A stretch of 64,000 nt of DNA from Bacteroidota bacterium (lineage in GTDB: Bacteria > Bacteroidota > Bacteroidia > B-17B0 > Aurantibacillaceae). The stretch is from positions 62,001 to 126,000 of the forward strand of contig JAHBTI010000003.1 of the NCBI GenBank assembly GCA_019638705.1, written 5' to 3'. The position numbers and the translations under genes were made by a program. Every line of letters begins with the position of its first letter. Positions within the stretch are counted from its first letter, which is position 1. Below, in pieces: positions 8,579 to 17,128 of the stretch. Under the pieces are notes generated by a model. The model was given only the letters and a program-made list of their open reading frames with translations. It made no database searches and was not told the DNA's origin.

Positions 8579-10215
8579 GTCTGTAACACCCCCACATTAT
8601 ATTGTTTCGTAATCGGCGCGTGGTTTGCTGCTTCAATGCCCATGCTGATGACTTTGCGTGTTTCAAGCGGGTCAATAATCGCATCAATCCATAAACGCGA
8701 AGCGGCATAATACGGTGTAGTTTGCTGGTCGTAACGCTCTTTTATTTTATTGAACATTGCCTGTTCTTTTTCGGGCGTAATTTCTTCGCCTTTTGCTTTT
8801 AAACTTGCTACTTCAATTTGCAATAACACTTTTGCCGCTTGTGCGCCGCCCATTACCGCAATTTGCGCAGTAACCCAACCTAATATTAAACGCGGGTCAT
8901 ACGCTTTTCCGCACATGGCATAATTTGCCGCGCCGTAGCTGTTTCCAATCACGATTGTAAACTTTGGCACAACGCTGTTGCTCATGGCGTTTACCATTTT
9001 TGCGCCGTCTTTAATAATGCCGCCCTGCTCGCTGCGTGAGCCAACCATAAAGCCTGTGGCATCTTGCAAAAACACAAGCGGAATTTTTTTCTGATTGCAG
9101 TTCATAATAAAACGCGCGGCTTTGTCTGCACTGTCGCTGTAAATGACACCGCCAAACTGCATTTCATTACTGTTGGCGGGTTTCTTGGCTTTTACCACTT
9201 TGCGCTGATTGGCTACAATGCCTACTGCCCAACCGTCAATGCGAGCGTAGGTGCAAATAATGCTTTGCCCGTATTTTTCTTTGTATTCTTCGTGTTCGCC
9301 CTTATCAACCAAACGCTCAATAATTTCGTGCATATCATATTGCTTGTCGCGGGTGTCGGGCAAAATGCCGTAAATTTCTTTTTGGTCTTTTTTTGGCAAT
9401 GCAGGCGCAATGCGGTTAAAACCCGCTTTTTCGTAATCACCTACTTTGCTCATAATGTTGCGAATGCGCGTGAGGCAATCCGCATCATCTTTGCATTTGT
9501 AATCGGTAACACCGCTTATTTCGCAATGCGTAGTTGCGCCGCCCAATGTTTCGTTGTCAATGTTTTCGCCGATTGCAGCTTTTACCAAATAACTTCCCGC
9601 CAAAAAAATTGAGCCTGTTTTGTCCACAATCATGGCTTCATCACTCATAATTGGTAAGTAAGCACCGCCCGCCACGCAACTGCCCATAACGGCGGCAATT
9701 TGCAAAATGCCCATGCTGCTCATCACAGCATTATTGCGGAAAATTCTGCCAAAATGTTCTTTGTCGGGAAAAATTTCGTCTTGCATCGGCAAGTAAACGC
9801 CTGCGCTGTCCACCAGATAAATAATCGGCAACTTATTTTCCATAGCAATTTCCTGTGCGCGTAAATTTTTCTTGCCTGTAATGGGAAACCACGCGCCTGC
9901 TTTCACCGTTGCATCGTTTGCCACAACAATACATTGCTTGCCGCTAACATAACCAATCACCACCACTACGCCACCTGCGGGACAACCGCCATGTTCGGGG
10001 TACATCTCGTAACCTGCAAACGCGCCCATTTCCACACGCGGCGTGTCTTTATCCAACAAAAAATCTATGCGCTCGCGCGCAGTCATTTTTCCTTGCTCGT
10101 GTTGCTTGTCAATGCGCGATTTGCCACCGCCCAAATAAATTTTTTGCAGGCGTTGTTCCATTTGCGAAATCAGCAAACGCATTTTGTCTTCGTTTTTATT
10201 AAATTCTATGTCCAT
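8575..10215 (-). CDS. Acyl-CoA carboxylase carboxyltransferase (beta) subunit, methylcrotonyl-CoA type
   Basis: 546 residues, the usual length for the biotin-dependent carboxyltransferase beta subunit of methylcrotonyl- or propionyl-CoA carboxylase. Seen: TARERIDFLLD (about 45-55), a glycine-rich oxyanion region MGSCVAGGAYLPIMSDE (about 188-204), and GFMVGSRSEQGGIIKDGAK and GNSYGAANYAMCGKAYDPR in the second half. It transfers carboxyl from biotin to the acyl-CoA. The order of motifs resembles MccB most, which suggests leucine catabolism. The alpha (biotin carboxylase) subunit is not in the window. It is the last gene of a minus-strand run after the WG-repeat gene (8-bp gap). Confidence 0.85.
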   Translation of the reverse strand: MDIEFNKNEDKMRLLISQMEQRLQKIYLGGGKSRIDKQHEQGKMTARERIDFLLDKDTPRVEMGAFAGYEMYPEHGGCPAGGVVVVIGYVSGKQCIVVANDATVKAGAWFPITGKKNLRAQEIAMENKLPIIYLVDSAGVYLPMQDEIFPDKEHFGRIFRNNAVMSSMGILQIAAVMGSCVAGGAYLPIMSDEAMIVDKTGSIFLAGSYLVKAAIGENIDNETLGGATTHCEISGVTDYKCKDDADCLTRIRNIMSKVGDYEKAGFNRIAPALPKKDQKEIYGILPDTRDKQYDMHEIIERLVDKGEHEEYKEKYGQSIICTYARIDGWAVGIVANQRKVVKAKKPANSNEMQFGGVIYSDSADKAARFIMNCNQKKIPLVFLQDATGFMVGSRSEQGGIIKDGAKMVNAMSNSVVPKFTIVIGNSYGAANYAMCGKAYDPRLILGWVTAQIAVMGGAQAAKVLLQIEVASLKAKGEEITPEKEQAMFNKIKERYDQQTTPYYAASRLWIDAIIDPLETRKVISMGIEAANHAPITKQYNVGVLQT

Positions 10216-10223
10216 AATATTTT

Positions 10224-11063
10224 TTACTCTTTTATTTTATTTCCGTTTTTATCAATGTAAAACATTTTTTTGCCAAGCGTTACTTGGACTTTGCCATTAT
10301 TAAAATAGCTCTCGGTATAGTTATATTTTAAAGGAATAATTATTTTGCCTGTTCTGTCAATAAACCCCCATTTATCTTTAAGACAAACTGCTGCAAGACT
10401 TTCTGAAAAAGAATGTGCAGAACTGTATTTTAATGGAATAATTTCTTTGTCTGTTTTGTCAATAAACCCACATTTACCGTTGAAGCAAACCCGCGCAAGA
10501 CCTTCAGAAAAAGAATTTGCATAGTTGTATTTTAATGGAATAATTTCGTTGCCGATTGTATCAATAAAACCACAGTTACGATTAAGGCAAACCACAGCAA
10601 AATTTTCCTGAAAATTAATCACATAGTCATATTTTAATGGAATAATTTCTTTTCCTGTTATATCAATAAAACCCCATTTATCATTGAATTTAACTGCCAG
10701 ACGGCGATTGGGAAAACAATACGCTTCATCGTATTTCAAAGGTGTTATCTCTATACCGTTTTCATTGATATAACCATGTTTATACTTGACGATAGATTTT
10801 AGAGTAAAAGTAGGACTATGGTATTCTTTCTCTTTATAATAAATTACTGTATCAATAACACTAACTTTTGTAATACCTATTTTGTATCTAAAACTTTCTG
10901 CAATGTCATACTTTGGCTGTATAACAATATTCCCTACGGAATCTTTGTAGCCGTATTTTCCGTTTTCAAAAAATGGTTTTAAATTCACTCGTTGAGCAAA
11001 GGCATGAAATGAAAATGCAATGAAGATAAGTGTTGTGTATTTTCTTGTTTTCATTGTTTTCAA
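10224..11063 (-). CDS. Secreted WG-repeat protein
   Basis: 279 residues with a signal peptide (TLIFIAFSFHAFAQ, cleavage near AFAQ). The rest is a series of about six WG/KWG repeats, each roughly 30-35 residues: GKYGYKDSVGNIVIQPKYD, then four copies of the form WGFID or CGFID, a T-G-K or T-D-K turn, EIIPLKY and a variable tail. Such repeats fold as beta units and probably bind partners or carbohydrate, but no activity is known. It overlaps the previous gene by 4 bp, so it is translated in the nrnA operon. Two in-frame ATGs at 11063 and 11054 are both possible starts. Confidence 0.85.
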   Translation of the reverse strand: MKTMKTRKYTTLIFIAFSFHAFAQRVNLKPFFENGKYGYKDSVGNIVIQPKYDIAESFRYKIGITKVSVIDTVIYYKEKEYHSPTFTLKSIVKYKHGYINENGIEITPLKYDEAYCFPNRRLAVKFNDKWGFIDITGKEIIPLKYDYVINFQENFAVVCLNRNCGFIDTIGNEIIPLKYNYANSFSEGLARVCFNGKCGFIDKTDKEIIPLKYSSAHSFSESLAAVCLKDKWGFIDRTGKIIIPLKYNYTESYFNNGKVQVTLGKKMFYIDKNGNKIKE

Positions 11064-11566
11064 ACTTTAATCATTTTCAAATAACGCAAAACATCATTCA
11101 AATATGAAATTAAATTGTACGGTTCTGTGCGGTGAATGATAATGTTTACATCGTTAAACTTGCCTGAATGTCCTGTTTTAAAGGCGGCAGGTATGGCAGC
11201 GCAAATTGATGTGGCAAAAATTTCTTCTTCGTGGCAAGTGTTAATTACCAAATCAAATTGTTTTTTGTGTAACTCATCTAACACAATTTTTTTCGGAAGA
11301 TTGAACGTGTTTTTGTCTTTCTTTGAAAAGCATTGCCAATCGCCAAATGTAGCTTGTTTGGATTTTAATTCCACATAAAAAACTTCAATGTTTTTTTTGC
11401 TGTCTGAAATAAATTTATCTAAGGCACTTTTGTTAAAGTCATTGTGTCCGCTTACAATCAGGGCAATTTTTTGCACACTATCCCAAGCCATAAATTGTTT
11501 TTTTACGCCTGAGTTATCTTTTTTTATCTGCGAACGCAATAGTATTTCTGCAATGCCGTGAAACAT
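11060..11566 (-). CDS. Conserved Bacteroidota protein (DUF6913-like)
   Basis: 168 residues without signal peptide or membrane segment. It has an alternating alpha/beta look: KIALIVSGHNDFNKSALDKF (about 31-50), IEVFYVELKSK, FDLVINTCHEEEIFATSICA (about 104-123), and a closing NDVNIIIHRTEPYNLISYLN. I recall this pattern from a Bacteroidota family listed as DUF6913, function unknown. It sits 4 bp after nrnA and overlaps the WG-repeat gene, so all three are co-transcribed. The assignment to the family is from memory. Confidence 0.6.
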   Translation of the reverse strand: MFHGIAEILLRSQIKKDNSGVKKQFMAWDSVQKIALIVSGHNDFNKSALDKFISDSKKNIEVFYVELKSKQATFGDWQCFSKKDKNTFNLPKKIVLDELHKKQFDLVINTCHEEEIFATSICAAIPAAFKTGHSGKFNDVNIIIHRTEPYNLISYLNDVLRYLKMIKV

Positions 11567-11570
11567 AATT

Positions 11571-12575
11571 TTAAAACAATGTTTTTATGAGTTCAACAAA
11601 TTTAGCTTCGGTTTGCGCGAGTGTGTCGGTGCTTTTTCCGCCTGCCGCGTTAATGTGTCCGCCACCGTTAAAGTAAGTGCGGGCAAAGGTATTCACATCA
11701 ATAGTGCCTTTGCTGCGAAACGAAATTTTTATAATGCCTTCCGATTCATTAAACAGCGCGCAAACTTTTATGCCTTTAATGGAAAAAGGATAATTGACGA
11801 TGCCTTCGGTATCGCCTTTTTGATAATCAAAACGCTGCAATTCTTCTTCGCTTAAAGTAAAATACGCAACGGGATACCCGTTTATTATTTTTAATTTTTT
11901 GCTCAATGTGTAGCCCAATAATTTCAGGCGTTTGAGGCTGTAATTGTCGTACACCGCGCTGTGAATGTCGCTTGGTTTTATGTTTGTTTTCAGCAATTCG
12001 GAAACAATAAAATGCGTGCGGTAATTTACATTCGGGTAACGAAACGAGCCTGTATCGGTCATTAAACCTGTGTAAAGGCAAGCGGCAATTTTTTTATCAA
12101 TCAATTCTTTATCGCCCAAGCCTTCAATAAAATCAAACACCAACTCGCAAGTGCTGCAAGCCTCCACATCGTGAAAATAATAGGTCGGGTAATCATCGGG
12201 CTGCTGGTGGTGGTCAATCAACACTTTTGGCACTTTGGCATTTTCTAAAATATCACCCAGTTTTTCCAAACGTTTGTAAGAATTAAAATCCAACGTAAAA
12301 ATTACATCGGCTTTAGTCAGAATTTCGCTTGCTTTTTCTTCGTGATTTTGAAAATTGACGATTTCATGTGTGTTTGGCAGCCATTGTAAAAATTCGGGAT
12401 AAGAATTTGGAACAATCACACTCGCATTTTTATCCAACTTTTTTAAATAATGAAACAGCCCCAAACTGCTGCCAATGGCATCGCCGTCGGGATTCCAATG
12501 GGTGATAATGGCAATATTCTGTACGTTTTGAAGTAGCTCTTTAAATGTTTCGGGACTGTCTTTTCTCATAAGCAA
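11571..12575 (-). CDS. nrnA: DHH-family bifunctional oligoribonuclease / pAp phosphatase (NrnA-like)
   Basis: 334 residues. Motifs of the DHH phosphoesterases are in order: THWNPDGDAIGSSLGL (about 21-36), TLDFNSYKRL (about 93-102), the name-giving VLIDHHQQPDDYP (about 117-129), and the C-terminal DHHA1 substrate motif GGGHINAAGGKS (about 306-317). The Asp and His residues bind two metal ions. Known role of the family: degradation of 2-5 nt RNA oligomers and dephosphorylation of pAp. It heads the minus-strand operon that continues through the DUF6913-like, WG-repeat and carboxylase genes. An ATG at 12569 is an alternative start. Confidence 0.88.
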   Translation of the reverse strand: MLMRKDSPETFKELLQNVQNIAIITHWNPDGDAIGSSLGLFHYLKKLDKNASVIVPNSYPEFLQWLPNTHEIVNFQNHEEKASEILTKADVIFTLDFNSYKRLEKLGDILENAKVPKVLIDHHQQPDDYPTYYFHDVEACSTCELVFDFIEGLGDKELIDKKIAACLYTGLMTDTGSFRYPNVNYRTHFIVSELLKTNIKPSDIHSAVYDNYSLKRLKLLGYTLSKKLKIINGYPVAYFTLSEEELQRFDYQKGDTEGIVNYPFSIKGIKVCALFNESEGIIKISFRSKGTIDVNTFARTYFNGGGHINAAGGKSTDTLAQTEAKFVELIKTLF

Positions 12576-12694
12576 ACGGCAAATTTAGAAACTGTTTGAA
12601 AACTTGTCGTGTTATGTGGTTTAAATGTTGAAAACTCCACCTCCACATTGCGCCTAATAGAATTACATTTCGCTTAAACAAAAACACAAGTATC

Positions 12695-13024
12695 ATGGAA
12701 AAAGAAGAAATACAAAAACTCTACTATTCCATTAGTGAAGTTTCGGAGATGTTTGACCTGAACGCGAGCACCCTGCGCTTTTGGGAAAAAGAATTTACAG
12801 GCTTGCGCCCCACCAAAAACAAAAAAGGAAACCGCTTGTTTACGCAAAAAGACATTGACCACATTGCCAAAATTGTGGACTTGGTAAAACACCGTGGCTT
12901 TACTATTCAGGGGGCAAAAGAGCAGTTGAAACACAAAAGCAAAGCAGCCGACAGCCACCAAGAAGTGATTAAACGACTGCAAGAAATTAAAGCCAAACTG
13001 CTTGATATGGACAATAATCTTTAG
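12695..13024 (+). CDS. MerR-family transcriptional regulator
   Basis: 109 residues. The N-terminal half is a winged-helix MerR DNA-binding domain: YYSISEVSEMFDLNASTLRF (about 10-29), then WEKEFTGLRPTKNKKGNRLF, and a second helix pair KDIDHIAKIVDLVKHRGFTI. A short coiled segment (VIKRLQEIKAKLLDMDNNL) ends the protein, so there is no effector domain. This small type is common in Bacteroidota. A TACATTTC sequence at 12665-12672 is a near match to the Bacteroidota -7 box. The first BIME copy begins 6 bp after its stop codon. Confidence 0.85.
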   Translation: MEKEEIQKLYYSISEVSEMFDLNASTLRFWEKEFTGLRPTKNKKGNRLFTQKDIDHIAKIVDLVKHRGFTIQGAKEQLKHKSKAADSHQEVIKRLQEIKAKLLDMDNNL

Positions 13025-13029
13025 CAGTT

Positions 13030-13182
13030 GAAGTTGTGTAAAGTCCCCCTGTCACTTCGAGTAGCCCGAAGAATGAGGGCATATCGAGAAGTGATTTTAC
13101 GGTTTCAGTTCTCGATAAGGTTTGCAAAGAGGCAGCAAACCTACTCGAACTGACAATTCTTTATTGGACTTTAGACAATTTC
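13030..13182 (+). repeat. BIME-like element copy A (153 bp, GTAG-REP pair with terminal inverted repeats)
   Basis: Outer inverted repeats (GAAGTTGTGTAAAGTCC at the left, GGACTTTAGACAATTTC at the right) enclose an inner inverted repeat beginning GTCACTTCGAG and ending CTCGAACTGAC. Inside are two GTAG-plus-hairpin units facing each other: GTAG at 13061 with the GCCC/GGGC stem, and CTAC at 13141 (GTAG on the minus strand) with the GGTTTGC/GCAAACC stem. Copy B at 14209 has the same length and differs at only about 5 positions. Shortened and enlarged relatives lie at 20094 and 27292. Confidence 0.85.
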
Positions 13183-13187
13183 GTTGT

Positions 13188-13195
13188 TAAATTTG
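13188..13195 (+). promoter_or_regulatory. Bacteroidota-type -7 promoter box of the ACMSD gene
   Basis: TAAATTTG matches the TAnnTTTG consensus exactly. A TTG at 13164-13166, in the right terminal repeat of copy A, lies 21 nt upstream and could serve as the -33 box, so the mobile-type repeat may supply part of the promoter. The start codon follows 19 nt after the box. Confidence 0.6.
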
Positions 13196-13214
13196 CGCCC
13201 TGAAAAAATAATTT

Positions 13215-14204
13215 ATGTTTACAATAGATACGCACACGCACATCATTCCAAAAACCTTACCTGATTTTTCAAAAAAATTCGGTTACGGAGATTTTATTAC
13301 CTTGGAACATCACACGCAGGGCAAAGCCCGCATAATGCAGGGCGGAAAATTTTTCAGAGAAATTCTTGAAAACTGCTGGAACGCAGAAATTCGCCTGAAA
13401 GAAATGGAAGAGCATAAAGCGGATATGCAGGTTATTTGCACCATTCCCGTGATGTTCAGCTATTGGGCAAAAGCAAATGATTGTTTGGAGTTGAGCAAAT
13501 TTTTGAACGATGATATTGTAACAACCGTAAACAAGTATCCGAAAAAATTTGTGGGTTTGGCAACTGTTCCCATGCAAGATACAAAACTTGCCATTCAGGA
13601 ATTGGAACGTTGCATGAAAAACGGATTTAAAGGCGTGCAAATTGGCAGCAACATCAACAACTTAAATTTAAACGAAAAACAATTTGACGAATTTTTTGCT
13701 GCTTGCGAAAGTTTAAATGCCGCAATCTTGGTACACCCATGGCAAATGATGGGACAAGAAAACATGACAAAATATTGGCTGCCTTGGTTGGTGGGAATGC
13801 CCGCAGAAATAAGCCGCGCAATATGCAGCATGATTTTTGGCGGCGTGTTTGAAAAATACAAAAACTTAAAAGTTTGTTTTGCGCACGGCGGCGGCTCGTT
13901 TTTACCGACAATAGGGCGCATTGAACATGGCTGGGATTGCCGTCCCGATTTGGTTGCCATTGACAACGCAAAAAATCCCAAAGAATATCTCGGAAAATTT
14001 TGGGTGGACAGCCACACCTGCGACCACAAAATGCTGCAATACGTTATTGATTTGGTTGGCGCAGACAAAATTATGCAGGGCAGCGATTATCCTTTTCCTT
14101 TGGGTGAAGCTGTACCGGGCGACTTAGTACGCAGCGCACCCATTACGGAAAATGAAAAAGAAAAAATTTTGGGATTGAGTGCCAAAAGTTGGTTGGGGAT
14201 TTAA
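13215..14204 (+). CDS. Aminocarboxymuconate-semialdehyde decarboxylase-like amidohydrolase (ACMSD)
   Basis: 329 residues, the length of ACMSD. Similarity to the animal and bacterial enzyme runs end to end from memory: the zinc-binding start IDTHTHIIPKTLPDF (about 4-18), FGYGDFITLEHH, ENCWNAEIRLKEM, PVMFSYWAKAND, VHPWQMMGQENMTKYWLPW (about 174-192), CFAHGGGSFLPTIGRIEHGW with the catalytic His, and GSDYPFPLGE with the metal-binding Asp. The enzyme decarboxylates ACMS in the kynurenine branch of tryptophan breakdown, away from quinolinate. No other kynurenine gene is in the window. It is flanked by two direct copies of the 153-bp BIME element. Confidence 0.9.
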   Translation: MFTIDTHTHIIPKTLPDFSKKFGYGDFITLEHHTQGKARIMQGGKFFREILENCWNAEIRLKEMEEHKADMQVICTIPVMFSYWAKANDCLELSKFLNDDIVTTVNKYPKKFVGLATVPMQDTKLAIQELERCMKNGFKGVQIGSNINNLNLNEKQFDEFFAACESLNAAILVHPWQMMGQENMTKYWLPWLVGMPAEISRAICSMIFGGVFEKYKNLKVCFAHGGGSFLPTIGRIEHGWDCRPDLVAIDNAKNPKEYLGKFWVDSHTCDHKMLQYVIDLVGADKIMQGSDYPFPLGEAVPGDLVRSAPITENEKEKILGLSAKSWLGI

Positions 14205-14208
14205 TTAT

Positions 14209-14361
14209 GAAGTTGTCTAAAGTCCCCCTGTCACTTCGAGTAGCCCGAAGAATGAGGGCGTATCGAGAAGTGACTTTACGGCTTCAGTTCTCGATAAGGT
14301 TTGCAAAGAGGCAGCAAACCTACTCGAACTGACAATTCTTTATTGGACTTTAGACAACTTC
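14209..14361 (+). repeat. BIME-like element copy B (153 bp)
   Basis: Same orientation and length as copy A, with perfect 17-bp terminal inverted repeats (GAAGTTGTCTAAAGTCC and its complement). It starts 5 bp after the ACMSD stop codon and ends 25 bp before the stop of the convergent Omp85 gene. It may also act as a terminator hairpin for both genes. The five differences from copy A include both outer ends and single bases in the loops; the two GTAG hairpins are intact. Confidence 0.85.
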
Positions 14362-14385
14362 AACTTGAAAATTATACTGCTGTAT

Positions 14386-15774
14386 TTAAAATGCCTGTCC
14401 AATTCCGAAGAAAAACAACCTGTCTTCTTTGGAAAGTCCATAATCAAATGAAAGAACGGTTGATTGATTCCACGCAATTCTTAAACCACCACCATACGAG
14501 TATTTGATGTTTTTAAAGCTCAAATCCTGCCAACGGTCGTGTACAGTTCCCGCATCAAAGAAAGGAGCTATACCAAATGCAAAGCGTTGTTTTCCTAATT
14601 TTGTTTCTGCTAATCGTACTCTTAATTCCACATTTGCAAAAGCTACCGACCTTGCCAAAAAACGGTTGGCTCTGTATCCGCGCAAAGATTGTCTGCCACC
14701 CAAAGAATTAATGCTTCCGTCGGGCGACCATTGGTCTTGAAACTCAAAGAATGGCGCGTTATTTCCAAAAATATTGCCTACTCCAAAACGACCTGCTAAA
14801 ACAGTTCGTGAGCCGACAGGTATTTTTTGATAATAACGACCTTGTATAAATAATTTATCAAAGTCAAATTGCGAACCGATGTATTTGCCTGAATATTCAT
14901 TCCCAATTTCAAAGTATGCCCCGCGTGTAGGGTCGGGTTCAAAATCCCGTGTGTCGTAAATCAATGCTGTTTGAATAATGGAAACCCAACCGCCTTTTAA
15001 TCCTGAAATTAATCCGTTGTCAAAATCGCGCTGCAAGAGTGAAAAACCGTTTGGCGCTTTGATGTTGTTGTCTGTTGCGGGGTCAATGGCTTCTGCTTCC
15101 AAGCCTTCAAAAGTGGCATAGCTTAAATGCTGAATTTCATAGCCGCTCATTACTCGCCACTTGCCTTTTCCAAGCGCATAATCGGCTTTCAGGTTCAGCA
15201 TAAATTCTGTTTCGCGGAAACGGTTGGAAAGAGCATCTGTAACAAAAGCGGCTTCGCCAACTTCGCCGGCACGCAAGGTTTTTCTTGCTCTGTTAAATTC
15301 TTTGTAGGTTGAAAAAGTTGTGTTTTCGTCTGACGGAAGATGTAAATCGCCCAATGTTTTTTCGGTAAGTCCAAAATATAAGTTGGCGGGATTTTGCTGT
15401 GCTTTAAAATCTATTTTGAACCGCCAGCGTGTGCCTTTGTAATAAGGCACGTCCAACGACAAAACCAATTCTCTTGCGTTGGAAGTGTAATACGCGGCAT
15501 TTGCTTTTAGCTTGGCAAGGTATGGCGTGTATGGAAAAAGTGGATTTGTCCGCTCACCGTTCCAGTAAACATTGCTGCGAATACCAAAGCCAAAACCTGT
15601 TACAGGGTCGGAAGAAATATCGGGAATGCCTGTAATAAAAGTTCCTTCCCGTTTTTTTGCAAGGTCGGCATCTGACATTCGTTTTGATTTGATAAAGGAA
15701 AGCGTATCGGTGTGTTGTGCATGAATAATTGAGATTGAAAATAAACACAACAAGAATGCAATTAATCGCTTCAT
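14386..15774 (-). CDS. BamA/TamA-family outer-membrane beta-barrel protein without POTRA domains
   Basis: 462 residues with a signal peptide (LIAFLLCLFSISIIHAQ). After the segment GTFITGIPDISSDPVTGFGFG (given here as residues about 44-64), the whole chain reads as alternating strands of an Omp85-type barrel, ending in an aromatic residue (FFFGIGQAF). The barrel signature SLGGRQSLRGYRANRF (about 354-369) matches the conserved RGxR-type motif of surface antigens in this superfamily. There is no POTRA region, unlike TamL at 5086, so it may be a passive or transport barrel. Function unknown. Confidence 0.8.
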   Translation of the reverse strand: MKRLIAFLLCLFSISIIHAQHTDTLSFIKSKRMSDADLAKKREGTFITGIPDISSDPVTGFGFGIRSNVYWNGERTNPLFPYTPYLAKLKANAAYYTSNARELVLSLDVPYYKGTRWRFKIDFKAQQNPANLYFGLTEKTLGDLHLPSDENTTFSTYKEFNRARKTLRAGEVGEAAFVTDALSNRFRETEFMLNLKADYALGKGKWRVMSGYEIQHLSYATFEGLEAEAIDPATDNNIKAPNGFSLLQRDFDNGLISGLKGGWVSIIQTALIYDTRDFEPDPTRGAYFEIGNEYSGKYIGSQFDFDKLFIQGRYYQKIPVGSRTVLAGRFGVGNIFGNNAPFFEFQDQWSPDGSINSLGGRQSLRGYRANRFLARSVAFANVELRVRLAETKLGKQRFAFGIAPFFDAGTVHDRWQDLSFKNIKYSYGGGLRIAWNQSTVLSFDYGLSKEDRLFFFGIGQAF

Positions 15775-15835
15775 ACGGATAAATTTTTATTTTATCCTGC
15801 AAAACTCCGAAGCGATTTAGAAGAAATTTAGAATT

Positions 15836-17128
15836 TCAGAACTGTACAGAAAAAGAGTGAAAATTATTTTCAAAAGAGTAGTTAATATGCCAACCGTAGC
15901 GGTTGCATATTTCTTTCACTATCGCCAATCCTAAACCGCTATTGGCAGTTTTAGAAGATGAAACGGAAAAACGGTCAAAAATTTTCTTGTTGTCTAATGC
16001 TGTTTTGCCTGTATTGGAAACCGTTAATGTTTTGGCTGAAAAATCAATGTTGATTTTTCCGTTTTCAACATTGTGAACAATGGCATTGATAAACAAATTA
16101 CTGATAAGAATTTCAAGCAATGTTTTGTTACAAGTAAGAGTTAATGTTTCAGCAAGGTTTTTATTAACGGTAATTTGTTTTGCTGAAATGTAATCAGTCA
16201 GTAATTCAAGCGTTTCGTTTATCAGTTCCGTTACTTCAATGTTTTCCTTGTCTGCAAACTGATTGTTTTCAATCTTTGCCAAGAGCAATAAATTTTTGTT
16301 TATCCGCGTCATTCTTGCAAGTGGCAATTCAATTGCTGACAGTATTTCGGATTGTTCGTTTGTAATGTTCTTGTTTTGCAAAAGTAAATCCATTTTTGAT
16401 TTTAAAACCGCCAAAGGTGTTTGCAATTCGTGTGAAGCATTTTCAATAAATGTTTTTTGTTGATTGTAAACTGAAATATTTTTGTCAATCAGCTTTTGCA
16501 ATGACTGATTTAATTCTTCAAATTCTTCTATGTCTGTCTTATCAAACGAAACGGTTTGTTGCGTAGTCAAATCAAACGACTTTAGTTTTTCAAGCGTGTT
16601 GCGGAATGGTTGCCATAATTTTTGTGAAAGCCTTTTGTTCAAAACCCAAAACCCGACAACCAAAATAAGGAAAAACAAAAGTGTAACAATCGCAATGTAA
16701 GCAACGGTTTCTTCGTTTTCTTCCATATTGGTTTCAATGGTCAGCGTAAAATTTCCATTGTTAATTTTAACATTGGTAATCAAAATTCTGAATTGGTCTA
16801 TATCTTCCTGTTTGGAATAGCGGTTTTGTTTGCGAATAGTATAAACACTGTCTTTCCGGAATGTTTTAAGAACAGGTTCAATTTTTCCGACGGATTGTAT
16901 GTCGTTCCAAAACGCAATACTCCCGGCTAATTTTTCTTCGCTGATGTGCTGTTCGTTAAATTCATTTTCTATACGTTGTGCAATCAGCTTATTGTTTTCG
17001 TCCAATTCTTTCAGCCAAATCCAATTCACTAAAAGAAAATAGGTCGGAATGCTCAATGCAAACACAATAAATGCAAATACGGTCAGCGGTTTGAGTTGTT
17101 TTTGCAGTAAATTTTTCATACTTCCCAT
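15836..17128 (-). CDS. Sensor histidine kinase of an OmpR-type two-component system
   Basis: 430 residues. A membrane helix near the N terminus (LTVFAFIVFALSIPTYFLL) and a second at about 140-160 (VAYIAIVTLLFFLILVVGF) bracket a short periplasmic sensor part. The kinase core has the H-box ENASHELQTPLAVLKSKMDL (about 228-247, phosphorylated His), an N-box NLFINAIVHN, and GLGLAIVKEICNRYGW as the G-box. The start at 17128 overlaps the regulator gene by 13 bp, so the pair is coupled. The stimulus cannot be read from the sequence. Confidence 0.92.
   Translation of the reverse strand: MGSMKNLLQKQLKPLTVFAFIVFALSIPTYFLLVNWIWLKELDENNKLIAQRIENEFNEQHISEEKLAGSIAFWNDIQSVGKIEPVLKTFRKDSVYTIRKQNRYSKQEDIDQFRILITNVKINNGNFTLTIETNMEENEETVAYIAIVTLLFFLILVVGFWVLNKRLSQKLWQPFRNTLEKLKSFDLTTQQTVSFDKTDIEEFEELNQSLQKLIDKNISVYNQQKTFIENASHELQTPLAVLKSKMDLLLQNKNITNEQSEILSAIELPLARMTRINKNLLLLAKIENNQFADKENIEVTELINETLELLTDYISAKQITVNKNLAETLTLTCNKTLLEILISNLFINAIVHNVENGKINIDFSAKTLTVSNTGKTALDNKKIFDRFSVSSSKTANSGLGLAIVKEICNRYGWHINYSFENNFHSFSVQF

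Noticed and set aside
9064-9612. 182-codon plus-strand reading frame
   Set aside because: It is antisense to the carboxyltransferase gene, follows its codon pattern and has no family similarity or start context.
13030-14361. Target-site duplications around BIME copies A and B
   Set aside because: The bases next to the two ends do not form clear direct repeats, so simple DDE-transposon insertion is not supported.
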